64,000 nucleotides of DNA from Monilinia fructicola (lineage: Eukaryota > Ascomycota > Leotiomycetes > Helotiales > Sclerotiniaceae). A program made the position numbers and the translations under genes. The notes beneath the pieces were generated by a model, which was given only the letters and a program-made list of their open reading frames with translations, searched no databases and was not told the DNA's origin. The stretch lies in contig VICG01000019.1 of assembly GCA_008692225.1 (NCBI GenBank), positions 124,001 through 188,000 of the forward strand, written 5' to 3'. Positions 26,301 to 38,700 of the stretch are shown in pieces (within the stretch, counting starts at the first letter, position 1; every line of letters begins with the position of its first letter).

Positions 26301-28260
26301 ACTTTGCTAAATATACTAGTAGTATATATAATATAAAAATAATAATAAGTTTTGAAAAGTTTTAAAAATTATAGGTATTTTAAAATTAAAAATTGTTAAT
26401 TCTTCAAGTATATTTGTATTTATCTATTAATAGAAGAAAGTCTATAAATATGAAAAGTATTGAAAACTAATTTTAATAAAATTTTTTTTTTCAAAAAACG
26501 TTGTTTAAATAATATATTAAATATATTTTAAATATTTATTAGAATTATTGTAATTTTAAAATTTTAAGATTTTAAGTAAAGATAGTTTTAATATTGTATA
26601 TGAAATTGATTATTAAGTTTATAATCAATTTTTTAAAAGATATCCTATTATATATAGGTATTAAGAATTCTATATATTATTAACAAAAGCTATTCAAGCT
26701 AACTTATAAACAATAATTTTTTTTAAACTTTTAAAGATATAATAAATTAATATAAGAAATCTTTAAAAGCGAATTAAAGGATTTATTCTTTTTGTCTACT
26801 TTAAATATTATAACAATTTTCGTTAATTTTTAAATTTGTAAGAAAAAGTTTGCATTTAAATAATAAGAATATATACCTATATATTATAAAATATATTTTA
26901 GTCAAATCCTAGTAAACTTTTAAAAGTTTAATTATAATTGAAATAATACTTAGAAAAGTATTAAAAATAGTAGATATATCATTTAGCTTTACTTTTTTAA
27001 AGTAAATATAAAGGTTTTAAATCAAAATATTAAAATCTTTTTATTATCCTAATAAGTCTTATATTCAATTGTTTACAATATTAAACTTGTTCAATATTTT
27101 CAAATATAATACTTTTATTTTTTTCTATAATATTTTTAATAAGAATATTATGAATTTTCAGAAAAAAAGAATTTGAAACTTGGATTTAATTTATGTTAAT
27201 TAATGATTTTATATAATTTCTTATTGTTCTTAATATTATTCATAATATTCTTTTAATAATCCTGTTTAACAATTTATATAATATTTCAAAATTCTTCAGT
27301 CTTTTTTGATCTTCTTTAAATTCCCTTTTGATTTTTTACAAATTTGTAAATATTTTTTAGAAATATTTCAATATACCAAAATTTATTTTCAAACGCAATG
27401 TTATTCTGCTTTTTATTAAGTTTGCTAACAATTTATATTATTAAGCTATAAGATTATATATATATTCTTTTATATTATCTTAATAATCAAAGTTAAGGGG
27501 TTGTAAAGTTTAATTATATTATTTATATAAAATTGCAGAACTTATTTAATTCAGCTTTTAATATTTTAAAGTAATAGTATTGTTTTAAGATGATTTTGCT
27601 TTTATTAAAAATAAAAGTGATTTGTAACTTGTAATCGAATTTCGAATATATATTTTCATAAATATTAGTATATATAAAAAGGATATTAAAAAAAATTAGA
27701 TTGAAGATATAATCAGTTTAGTTAATAGATTTATTAAAGATTTTTAATGTAATTTATATTATTATTAATACATTAATAGGCTACATTAATGCTTTTATAA
27801 ACAAACTAAATTTCAAGTTTAAACAAATGATATCAAATATTAAATTCCCTGCTAATTAAATAATATAAAGAAAAGGATAGGATTGAAATATAATTCATAA
27901 TTTTATTAGTAATAAATTAGCAGTAAGTATTTAAAATAGTTATATTATTATAGTAATATTAATTTATAGAAGATTTTTTCATTTATTAAAATAATATTAT
28001 TAAATACGGCAACCTGTGCTTTTATAGATAGTTATTAAGGTTTTCAAAAATCCTAAAAGTTGATTAAAATATAATTATTATATTTTAAATGGTTTTATAT
28101 ATGAATATTGATTATAATTGAAAATTCTTAATTATAAATAATATTGATTTTCTATAAATATAAAATAATTAAAATTATTAAATAAAGAAAAAATCCCTTA
28201 TTAATATTAATTAAATTGATTTAAATATCTTATAATTAAATTTATTAATTATAACAAATA
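23350..28260 (-). mobile_element. Large relic, copy 3, carrying a CTCGGGC-family insertion
   Basis: The decayed tail (AGTAATGATAGTATTTATT) is at 23362-23380. 23430-24240 matches 15520-16260. A fully decayed terminus (ATTAATATTAATTAAATTG) at about 28200 lines up with the GC-rich terminus at 16906, mostly through C-to-T and G-to-A changes. Without the insertion at 24245-25041 the length is about 4.1 kb. It has no open frames. The outer boundary is approximate. Confidence 0.45.
24245..25041. mobile_element. CTCGGGC-family inverted-repeat element, short copy
   Basis: Ends CTCGGGCACGTTTTAAAAGA and (reverse complement of the right end) TCGGGCGGGTTTTAAAAGAG are flanked by TA at 24243-24244 and 25042-25043. 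The inverted repeats continue through GAGGCATAAGCG into TAAAACTTATAATT. It is 797 bp with no frame. The TA duplication is as expected for the Tc1/mariner/pogo group. Confidence 0.8.
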
Positions 28261-28440
28261 TTATTATATTATTTATATTATATTAATATAAAAAAGGGTT
28301 ATTAAAGGTTATTATAAACTTATTAATACTGTTCAATATCTTGATATTAGAACGGTTAGTAGAGTTTATAATGAAAGTTTTGTTTCTAAAAATTTTAAAA
28401 GGCACAATACTAAGTTTATTAAACTTCGAAAAGAAATCTG
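28261..28440. other. AT-rich relic DNA
   Basis: Nothing identifiable was seen between the end of the large relic and the small GC island that follows. Confidence 0.5.
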
Positions 28441-28620
28441 TCTCTTCAATTCAAATGGTTTGAGGTTTGCGGGATTTATTTTTAGGGGTTTCCTTAGGGG
28501 TTTCGATAATATTTTTAGTATTATCAGCGTTTTCATTACGCTGTAACCGCTTCTCCGTACTTATATTAAGGGACTACAATAGGGTTTTAAGAAGTCTAAG
28601 ATGTGTTCGGTTTCAAATTT
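28441..28620. other. Small GC-richer island with a short inverted repeat
   Basis: It contains GGGGTTTCCTTAGGGGTTTC and a perfect CAGCG...CGCTG hairpin around TTTTCATTA (28525-28543). It is not obviously coding. It may be a less-mutated element end such as a solo LTR fragment, but no partner was found in the window. Confidence 0.35.
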
Positions 28621-29741
28621 TTTAAGTTTTTTAGAAATATATATAATTTTATAGAAACTGTTATTATATTTTGAAAAAAGTATTTAAGTTTTTATAAAAA
28701 AAATTATAGGGTAGTTTTTGTGATTAGGTTTAAAAAAGGCTGTAACAATTAATATATTTAAAATCCCACATGCAATTTGTATTAAAAACATCTATTATAT
28801 TATTCGATTTTAGTATTGCAATATATATAATAGAAAAGTTCGATATACCTGGTAGGGTTGTAAGAGCCCTAATAATCAAGGTTATAGCAATTTAATATAA
28901 ATTTATTTTTAATCAGTTTAATTATACTATTATAATAAAATAATTTAAAAAAAATATAAATTCTAAAAAAAGGGAATTCAAATACTTTTTTCAATTCAAA
29001 AAATTAATATTATAATAAAACATCTTATAATTTATTAGTCTCAAAATTATTTAAATAATAGATTTTCTTTTACTAAGAATTTTAGAAATCAAAATAGTAA
29101 TATTATTATAATTATAAAAATTGATTGAAATATTTAAAATGATAAAATTGTATTAAAATATAAGCTTTTTAAATTAATAGTTTTAAAAATATATAAAACA
29201 ATTTTATAATTAGTTTATGTGAATAATCTATCCCTATTTTTATTTTATTTTATATTTTCAACAATTTTATTAATCATAATCGTAATATGAATTATGGTTT
29301 AATTATTATTCATATTAATACAAAAATAAGTTCTTTATTTTATTGATCTCATACCTCTTAATAATCTTTATTTTTGATAAAGAAAAGTAAATTAAAACTA
29401 TTATAGGAATATTTAGATATTAAATTTTGTAATTGAAATATTTTTACAAAAATAGCAATTTATTGAATTTTTAATATTATTATTATTACAAAAGTAATCG
29501 AACTATTAGAAAAAACGGATTGAAAAAATAATTTAAAGATTATTTTGATTGATTTGAATCGGAAATATCAAAAATACTTTTGAATGGAAATGTTGTGTAA
29601 ATGTGTATTTTAGATTATAGATTTTAAGGATTTAAAAATATTTATATAGATTACAAATTCACCTTGTACCAAATTCAAAATATTTGAAGAAACGTCTTGC
29701 AGCTCATTCCCGATCGCATTATTACCAGTGATTTGAATAGA
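28621..29741. other. AT-rich relic DNA
   Basis: No genes or element ends were recognised. A short GC-richer patch, GCAGCTCATTCCCGATCGC, lies at 29699-29717 just before the next repeat copy. Confidence 0.5.
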
Positions 29742-30584
29742 CTTAGTGACGCAATTGAACATATTTAACACTATATTAAAACGTTCTTAAAATGATTTTA
29801 AGCTATTTTGGTATTCTAAGATAATATCAAGTTATTTCAAGCTAATTTAAGTTAATTCAAGCTAATCTCAAAATAGATTCAATTAATAAAATATATTAAT
29901 ATATTTTAAAATATCTTAAAATATCTTAAAATAGCTTAAGATCATTTAATAATTGAAGATTATGTTAAAACTGTATAAAGATTATGTTAACATTGTATTA
30001 AAACCATAATTTAAATAATTATTATAATATATAATAATTCAAAAGGATGACTATGAAATTATTAAGAGTCATTTAGCCGAGTGGTTAGAATAATCTGTTA
30101 AAGAAAAAAAAGTAATAATATTAATATTAATAATAATAATCATATTATTATTTAATAATAATAATAATAATATTATTAATAATATTATTTAATAATAATA
30201 GTAATAATAATATTATATAATAATAATAGTAATAATAATAGTAATAATAATATTATTTAATCATAATAGTAATGATAATATTAATGGTTTTTTTTTTTCG
30301 AAAAAAGTTGGTAAAATCCATTTCTAAAATCTTAAATTTAATTTTGTTTAGAGATATCTCAACACTGTCTCAAAACGGTTAATGAGTCATTGCAATAATC
30401 CCGATCTAATACTATTTTAAGATTAGCTTAAAATGATGTTAACATTGATTCGAATAAGTTTTAACTACGTTTTAAGCTATTTTAAATTATTTTAAAACCA
30501 CTTTAAGCCATTTTGAAACGTTTTTAATTTAAATTAAGAATATTCTAATATGACCTTAAATATTATTAGAAGAGCTATAAAGTA
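29742..30584 (+). repeat. Long repeat 'CTTAGTGGCGC', copy 2, with AAT/AGTAAT array
   Basis: It is homologous to 20911-21671 and 41249-42010. The A-box-like TAGCCGAGTGG lies at 30074-30084, and an interrupted trinucleotide array fills about 30112-30285. It ends at AAGAGCTATAAAGTAGA. Confidence 0.7.
30112..30285 (+). repeat. Interrupted AAT/AGTAAT microsatellite
   Basis: AAT, AGT and ATT triplets run for about 170 bp and then a T run. The array sits just after the A-box-like sequence of the enclosing repeat. Confidence 0.85.
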
Positions 30585-32788
30585 GAGTATTAGAGTTATA
30601 ATGTTATTCTAACATTTAACAAAATATTTGAAAGTGTATTAGCAAGATCAGTATTAATATAAAACTTTCAGAATTCAAACTAACTGTTTATAATGTTAAT
30701 CTATAATAATATTATTAAAAGGATTTTTAAGTTTGATTAATGAACTCAAAAAGATTTTCAGATGGCTTAAAAACCATTTAAAAAAAATATAGAAAAAATA
30801 CATTCTTAATTATTACAAAAATGCTAATTTAAAGTTTCTTACAAAAACTTTAAAAAAATTATAAAATCATTTGAAATATGTTTCAAAGCCTTACTATTAT
30901 AATAATATAAATACTAAGTAAGTATACATATTAAAAACTATCAAAAAACATGAAAAATAGTTATATCTATATAAAACTATTATATTAACATTTTATTAAT
31001 TAAACTCAAATCTAGAATAAACAAAAACGTTGATTTAAATATCAAGACTTCAAAATCTTTTGATTGACTGATTTTGACTTATCATATAGGTATATAATAA
31101 TTTAATATTTGATTATCAAAGCAAATATACTAGTCTTAAAATTCTCTGAAGTTTCTATACTTTCTTAATATATAATATATATTAAAAAAAAATACCAAGT
31201 TTCTAAATAAACTTACAATCAGTCTAAAAATATCTTAGAATAGTCCTTAAACAACCTTGAAATAATTTTAAGATATTTGAAACTATTTCAAAATTCATTT
31301 TAAATCTTAAAATATTTCAAAGTATTTTCAAGTAACTTGAAATTAAGGTTGCTAATTATATTATTAATAGACATTACAAATTTGATAAAATCTATTAAGC
31401 CCATAAAAAACATTTCAATATATTATTAATTCAATTTCAATAAATATTTATAAAATTTTGAATCTTAACTTTAATATCTCCAAATCTCTCAAAAAACCAA
31501 TTTTAATTTTAAGCTTTCAAAACTATTAGCAAGACTACTTACTGGCAGAGTTTTATATATATTATATTCGAAGTTCTTTCAAAACGGCATCAAAACGATA
31601 TTAAATCGAGTTTAAAATAATTATTGGCTTTAAAGTATATTCAAATTTACTAGTATTAACTCAAATAAATGTAGCGTAAAGCCTTAAATAAATTTTGATA
31701 TACTTCAAAGTATTTCAAAGTTACTTTAATATTATTTCCAAATTCATCTAAAATTAAATATGATTTATAATAATATCATAAATAACATATAAATTTCAAA
31801 AATATAGAAATTTAATACAAAAAATTAAAATATTTAAAAATAGTTCAATATAATTTAAAACTAATAAACAATTTTAAAATCATATTAACGTTTTTATAAT
31901 ATTATTTCGAGATGGTTTTAAGTATATAATATTATTTATACCTATAAGTAACTCTTAAACATATAAGTATTCAAAATACAGAAATTCAAAAATAATAATA
32001 TAATCAATCAATAAGCTAAATAGTCATTAGCTTTCGCTTTTGTATCCAAAATTAGTATATTAAAGAATCCGAAATTTTAATATTGAAAATAAAGCTTTTA
32101 ATAATATTAAGCTTAGATTAAAGTAAAAGGATACTAATATATTTTTAATGGGCCCGTTTCATTTATTATACTGTTTATTGTATTATTTAATAATATACTT
32201 AATGATAACTTTATTATAATTATAAATCTTAAGATTATCTTTAAAATACTTAGTATATTATTATACTAACATTATCTTAAAATAATATTAATATCGCATT
32301 AAATCAATTTTAATATAATCTCAAAATAATCTTAAAATATCTTAATTAAATCTCAAATTATTTTAAAATGATCTTTAGACTGTTTGTATATTGTTTCAAG
32401 TTCTATTCGTTAGGTTTTGAAGAATTAAACTATCTCAAAATAACCTTTAAATAATTTTCAACATCATCTTGAGTTTTATATCTTTATCCTAAAAACTGTT
32501 TTAATATTAGATTTAATTTGTATTTATACTTTTATGATTTTTGTAAATTGAATCTAGTTTTGAAAACTTAAAATATTTTTGAATAATATAAATAATCATA
32601 AAGATACAATTTTAAGCTTTTAAATCGATTAAAAGATCAATCCAGAATGTTTCTAGAATTTTTATAAAGTTATTTTAAAAAATCTTGGATTATATTTAAC
32701 AAGCTTTAAATACAATTATTAAAAAACTATTAGCAGCCTTTTAATAACTTTCTTCGTAATCGATTTTGCAAAGCTTTAATACAATATC
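30585..32788. repeat. Degenerate tRNA-like repeat block
   Basis: It shares words and landmarks with the other blocks: TTCTATTCGTTAGG at 32403, GGGCCCGTTTC at 32153, and a weak plus-strand module at about 32012-32052. No coding sequence. Confidence 0.45.
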
Positions 32789-33035
32789 TATTTATTTTTC
32801 GACAATCAAAAATCCAATAAATAAAAAAGCTATATATTTAAAAAGCGTATAATTTACAAAATATAATTATTTACTTTAACATTATTCTGTATACTGTTTT
32901 GATTTATAATAATATTAAAATATAGTTATACAATTTTATTTAAGTTTTTATATTTTGATATAAACTTTATATAGTTTTTTTAAGTTGATTAGTTCTTGTT
33001 TAAAGCGACGTTTTAAAATATGAAAGTTCAGGAAG
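32789..33035 (+). repeat. Dispersed repeat, partner of 1991-2235
   Basis: It starts CTATTTATTTTTCGACAATC and ends near AAGCGACGTTTTAAAATATG. It is collinear with 1991-2235 in the same orientation. Confidence 0.6.
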
Positions 33036-33812
33036 CATTAAGCCATTAATTTTATTGCCACCAATCCAAATTATAATCAAGATTATTTCAGAATAAATAG
33101 ATACAATTTTAGAATAATACTGAGATTGTATTAAAATAATTGCAATTCAATTTTAAATTCGTTTGAAATCATCTTTGTATGATCTTTAATGATCTAAAAA
33201 TATATTAAGCTATTTTAAAGCTATTAATGAGTTTCTTTGCAATTGTTTATATTTGATCCATTAGGCCTTCAAGCATTTGTTGGAAAATGAATATACTTAT
33301 GAAATCATTTTAATATATTTTGCAAATCAAAAGGTAATTCATTTATTATGTTACTAGTATTTACACTTAAGAAGAATATTGAATGTTCTTTGTAATGTTA
33401 CAATATCATTTACAAATGTTCAACAGGTCATTATATTGATTTAATTCTGAAATATTATTTAACTTTTGTTATACCAATTTTAATATCGTTACTTTATAAT
33501 AGTTTTAATGTAACTAAATCAAGTTTCAAATTATTTGATTTCTTCAATGATTTCAAAATATTCTTAAACTTAATCAATCAAACTCAAAACAATCGTAAAT
33601 TCATTATAGTATATCTTAAAATACATTTAATACATATTTAAATATTTCGGGATTAACAACAAATGGTTTAATACTATAATACTCGAAATTGAATACAAAC
33701 AGTTCACAATATTCACACCAAAACTCATTCTATTCAAAACTATTTATAAAATGAACTATATATAATCCTGAAAATTTGACTCTCTTAATTCTATACAAAA
33801 TCAAATTAAGGT
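33036..33812. other. AT-rich relic DNA
   Basis: Degenerate TTTCAAAAT-type words; no gene or element end identified. Confidence 0.5.
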
Positions 33813-33814
33813 TA

Positions 33815-35837
33815 CTCGGGCATTGCTTCAAAGAGGCATACGCTAAATAAGCGAAATACTTCAAAATAACAATTAATATTAAAAGATAATGTGTTTTATA
33901 CTTTATAACAACTTTAATAACTTTATTAGTAATTATTTATATTCGAGATTTGAAATACTTAAAAAACCGTATTATATAAAAGGGGTTAAGTTTAAAAATC
34001 CTAAAATCAATAAAACCGAAATCTTATTTAAAATATATAAAAGAATAAATAATTTCAATGTGTTTAATATCTTTGAAAAAGAATTGTTAATTATTTCATA
34101 ATCAATTAATCTTTAATATTAATTCTTTTCAAATATTATATTTCGAGTTAAAATGTATAGAAAATCTTTATAATTCATCAAAAAAGATTATAAGATTGTT
34201 ATTTAAAAGAAGCAAAAAGTATATAATTTTAATAACAAAAAAAGAGAAAATCGTATTAAGGATTACTCAAAATCGAAATTCTAAGGTTAAATCTAGTTTG
34301 AAATATAGAAGAATAATAGATTTAACTTATTTATATTAATCTTTTTTTGAATTATAAACGAATCTTATATTTATCACTTCTTAAAAACAAAAAGACTCGA
34401 ATTGATTACAAAAATAAACAAATTACATATTTATTTGATTTGATATACCTATATATAATTGTATATTTATAAATTGAATCGGTAAATAATTTCAATATAA
34501 AAGAAAAGACTATTGATATAATCTCAAAAAATATGAATATATATATATTGAGTAATTCATTATAAAATAAATATATCAAAAGGGTTAATTTATAATTGTA
34601 ATTAAATAAAAAAACTTTCAGGATTTTTCAAAACTTTTAAAAAAGAAACTTTGAAAGAACTAAATAAATTTAAAGATATTATAAAATAGATTATTAATAA
34701 TAAAAACTTATATTATATATAGAGTTTAATACAAAAGAAGCAAAAAAACGATAAAAAATATACTTGATTAAATTATAAATTTTATAAATAGTTTTTTAAA
34801 TTGATAAAAAAGAATGAGCAAATAATATAACAAATTTATATTTTTAAAAATCATTCATAAGAATAGAATATATAGAAGATAAAGATAAATTGAAAAGTAA
34901 AATTAATTAGTTTAAGATATACAAATGATTCTTCATACTATTTTTAAAATTATAAATTAATAAGTTTCAAGCAAAAGAGAATATTAAAAGAAACATTTGA
35001 AAGTTTTCAATTAAAATTATAATTATAATAAATAATATACTAATATATCAATCAAAATATACTTTTAATCATTTCAATTTGTTAAATATAACAAAGGTTA
35101 TATAGCTATTTTATATTTCCGACTTAAAAATTATAAGATACCTATATACTAGGTATATGGAACTATATAATGAAACAAAAAAAAGAAGTTTTTTTATTAT
35201 TAATAAGGAAGTTATAAATGATTTAGACAAAGAAATAATAGAAAACACATTTTAAATCATTAATAAGGAATGAAAAAACATTTGAAAAAAGTGTGAATTG
35301 ATTATAAAGTATATTAAATAATGTTTTTTATCAATAAACATTTCTATTTCAAATATTAATATCAAATAAATCAAATATATATCATTATTATACTCTAAAT
35401 ATTGCCTCTCTTAATTCAAATTTTTAGCTTTTTCTATATAATAACTTCTATTATATTAGACTTGTTCTATAATAAATTTGATATATTAAGGTTGATATAA
35501 TAGCTTTTTTTAAATTCTTTGATAAAGTTTTTGTTTTTAATTAAAGTTATACTTATTTTTATTATAGGATTACGTATTTGAAATTAAAATTATATATAGT
35601 TATAGGTATTTTGTTTAAAAGGTTAACGAAAGCTATTAAATTATTAAATACACTTTAAATTATAAATATTTATAATATATAATTCTATAATTCCATTAAT
35701 ATTAATATTAATATTATTATAATTGAGTTACTTTTAATAGAGTCATAAAAATTGAGATATGAGAGGCTTTAAAATATCAATCATTTTCTCAAATGTTTAA
35801 TATATTTAGCGTATGCCTCTTTAAAGACGCGCCCGAG
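33815..35837. mobile_element. CTCGGGC-family element, long copy (2.0 kb, decayed)
   Basis: It is flanked by TA at 33813-33814 and 35838-35839. The ends read CTCGGGCATTGCTTCAAAGA and (reverse complement of the right) CTCGGGCGCGTCTTTAAAGA, both followed by GGCATACGCTAAATA. The length of 2023 bp is that of an autonomous Fot1/pogo-type transposon (family knowledge). No transposase frame survives; the longest frame (33889-34101, 70 codons) has no recognisable domain. The assignment to a Tc1/mariner/pogo type rests on TA duplication, inverted repeats and size. Confidence 0.8.
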
Positions 35838-35997
35838 TACATAAATAATAATAGTTCTTTTTCTCAAAATTTCTATAAGATTTCTGAAATAGTTTAAATA
35901 AAATAATTTTCAAAAATAGTTATTTTAGTATTTTAAATTAGAAATATCTCTCAGTATTTTATTATTAAATTCAAGATATTAAAGAAAACAGTAATAA

Positions 35998-36824
35998 ACA
36001 AAGCTTTACTTTTAATACTTTAACATTATATTCACTTTGAAATAAATGTTTTATATACTAAATTATATTATAATCTATTGATTCGTTTATAATTAATAAT
36101 TGTCAAAAAAAACGTATCTATATTTAAAGTTGCTTTTAATTTTTTTTTTGATTTTCAACAAAAAATAATCATCCTTCTCGAATTTTTCTTAATGTTTATA
36201 ATTAAGGTTTTTTTTCAATATACAATGATAATTTTTAATTGTACACTTTTTAATATTAATACTTTAATTAATGTTTTTATTATTAAAGTGATATATATTC
36301 TATTTATATTTTTTAGTAATTAAAATATTATTTAATATATAATTTTATTAAGATCAATAAAATATTATTAATATAAACAATTTGTGTTTTTATCATTTAC
36401 AAGAATAAAAAACAAAGCTTTACTTTTAATACTTTAACATTATATTCACTTTGAAAAAAATATTTTATATACTAAATTATATTATAATCTATTAATTCGT
36501 TTATAATTAACAATTATTAAAAAAATGTATTTATATTTAAAGTTGCTTTTATTTATTTTTTTGATTTTCAACGAAAAATAATTATCTTTCTTGAATTTTT
36601 TTTGATGTTTATAATTAAGGTTTTTTTCAATATACAATAATAACTTTTAATTGTATACTTTTTAATATTAATACTTTAATTAATGCTTTTATTATTAAAT
36701 TGATATATATTTCATTTATATTTTTTAGTAATTAAAACATTATTTTATATATAATTTTATTAAGATCAATAAAATATTACTAATATAAACAATTTGTGTT
36801 TTTATCATTTATAAGAATAAAAAA
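35998..36824. repeat. Tandem duplication, two units of about 414 bp
   Basis: Units start with AACAAAGCTTTACTTTTAAT near 35998 and 36412. They differ mostly by transitions (for example TTCTCGAAT against TTCTTGAAT), as expected if RIP acted after duplication. Each unit carries a left end of the 9-bp-duplication family (C at 36223 and 36635). Confidence 0.8.
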
Positions 36825-37184
36825 TATACCTATAATGTATATAAAGCTCCAATAGACTTTTAATTTATTATAAAATAATTTCAAAATGAAAAGCTGAAAC
36901 AGAATTCTTATTAACTTTAACATCACTTATAAAAAATAAAATATAATTAAAACATTATATATCAAAAGTTTGTAAAGAAAAATGTATTATAAATGACTCA
37001 AAAGTTGATTAATTTAATTATATAATTGAATTAAACTTTTTATATTGATTATTTAGAACTATATAAGTAAATAAGAAATATTATTATTTATATTAATAGT
37101 TTGAGTTAATTTTTTCAAAGTCTATATATTAATCAAGGTCTTGATATTAAAAAGTACTAGTATATTATAAAGTCATTGTTATTG
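36635..37184. mobile_element. Possible CAGTAATAACC-family element, decayed
   Basis: The left end CAATAATAACTTTTAATTG and the inverted right end (TTGATTAATATATAGAC on the minus strand, finishing CATTGTTATTG at 37184) belong to the family. The flanks do not match as a target duplication, perhaps because the left part was tandemly duplicated. Confidence 0.4.
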
Positions 37185-37193
37185 AATATATGA

Positions 37194-37653
37194 AATCAAA
37201 TTTAAATATATAAAGCTTTAATTTATAACAATCAATTAATTTAACAAAGACATTATTAAACTTTAATTGAATGAAACTTCATAAATATAAATATATATTA
37301 AGAACTTAAAATTAAAGTCCATTCAAAATTATTTTATTAATATTTCAAGACTGATAATATATTATCATAATGATTTGACAAAAACATTAATAAGAGCTTT
37401 AAACAATGAAAAACATTATTGAAATTATTTTAAAGTTCCTTGCTAATAACTTTTAAAGTATATCAAAACTGCTCATAATATTGAAAAAATTACTAGTAAT
37501 TGAAATGCAAATAGCAAGGAATTATAAAATATATTAAAAATGAAAAAAGCCCTTGTAAAATTTTGAGAATAAATCTATAGCTCAATTTAAGTTTGATGTT
37601 AAAAGAACTCTGGAACTCAACTTTAACGTTTAAGATATTGTCTTAATAAAATA
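37194..37653. other. AT-rich relic DNA
   Basis: Nothing identifiable was seen before the TA target site of the next element. Confidence 0.5.
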
Positions 37654-38416
37654 AGTCCGTGTATTTACTTCTCGGCCACCCTTTTTCCCGGTTCTTTATT
37701 ATATTGAAAACCACTATTTTAGTTTATTAATAACTTTTCAATCATTGAATATTTTGAAATAGAACTTTGAAAAAGTATTCATTATATAATTCATAGTTTA
37801 ATTATACGAGCTTCAAATTCTTATACTTTTATTTCAAAGTTTGAAAGATTTGAATATAAATATGTTAAATTTGCTTGTAAATCCTATATAAATTATAGCT
37901 TTTGTAATACTTATATAATTATCAAAAAAATTTTTATGAAAAATTGTATAATGTTTTAAGTTTGTTACCCTATTTTATATTGTATAATATTTTATTATAA
38001 TGTATTTGATTGCTTTGAATTAAAAATCAAAGATTATATGTCTTTTAATGAAATATTATATAAAAAAAAATATTAATTATAATATAAAGTTCTTGCATAT
38101 GATTTATATTTTTGTAACTTTACAATCTTGAAAAATAATACAGAATATTTTTAATAATTTTACGATAGAGATATTAAAGAATTTCAAATTATATGAAATT
38201 TTCAAATAAACTTAAAACATTGAAATTTAGATCTTTATAGCTCTTTTATAAAAAAATCTCAGAATTATTCAAACATAATAATAAACTAATTTATATATTT
38301 TGAATTTGTTCTTCAATTCTGTATAATAATCAAATTATTAATAAACTAAACTAACAGATTTTAATATAATTAGGTAATCTAGAAGGGGGTTTGGCCGACA
38401 AATAATTATACGGACT
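37654..38416. mobile_element. Divergent AGTC-family inverted-repeat element, copy 4
   Basis: TA lies at 37652-37653 and 38417-38418. The left end is AGTCCGTGTATTTACTTCTC, then GGCCACCC. The right end, reversed, is AGTCCGTATAATTATTTGTC, then GGCCAAACCCCC. The same order (AGTC, TACTTCTCG, CCACCC) occurs in the AGTCGCC family, so this is a related subfamily. It is 763 bp with no coding frame. Confidence 0.75.
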
Positions 38417-38523
38417 TATTTAACATTTGAATAGTTTTAATATCATTAATATTCTAATTAACAATTAATCGTATTTTAATTCAATTGAATCTTTGTATTT
38501 TAAATTTTTATATATTAAAAATA

Positions 38524-38700
38524 CAATAATAACCTCAAATAGTACACTTTTCAATATTAATACCTTGACTAACACCCCTGCTCTTAAACTAACACACTTT
38601 TTATTATAGTCTATAAATAATGAAAACTCTATCTAATATACAACTTGAATAAAATTGATAAAATATTATTAATATAGTAATTTATTTTTACTTTTTTCTG
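38524..38700 (+). mobile_element. Isolated left end of a CAGTAATAACC-family element
   Basis: CAATAATAACCTCAAATAGT and the following TACACTTTTCAATATTAATACC match the ends at 40484 and 47391. Several GC positions survive (ACACCCCTGCTC). No right end with a matching duplication was found. Confidence 0.5.

Noticed and set aside
33889..34101. 70-codon frame inside the 2-kb CTCGGGC element
   Set aside because: It may be decayed transposase, but no motif is recognisable, and similar Asn/Ile/Phe-rich frames arise by chance in AT-rich DNA.
36223..37193. Target duplication for the element ending at 37184
   Set aside because: Flanks TTCAATATA and AATATATGA share only a short AT-rich word; the left part is itself tandemly duplicated, so the pair cannot be confirmed.
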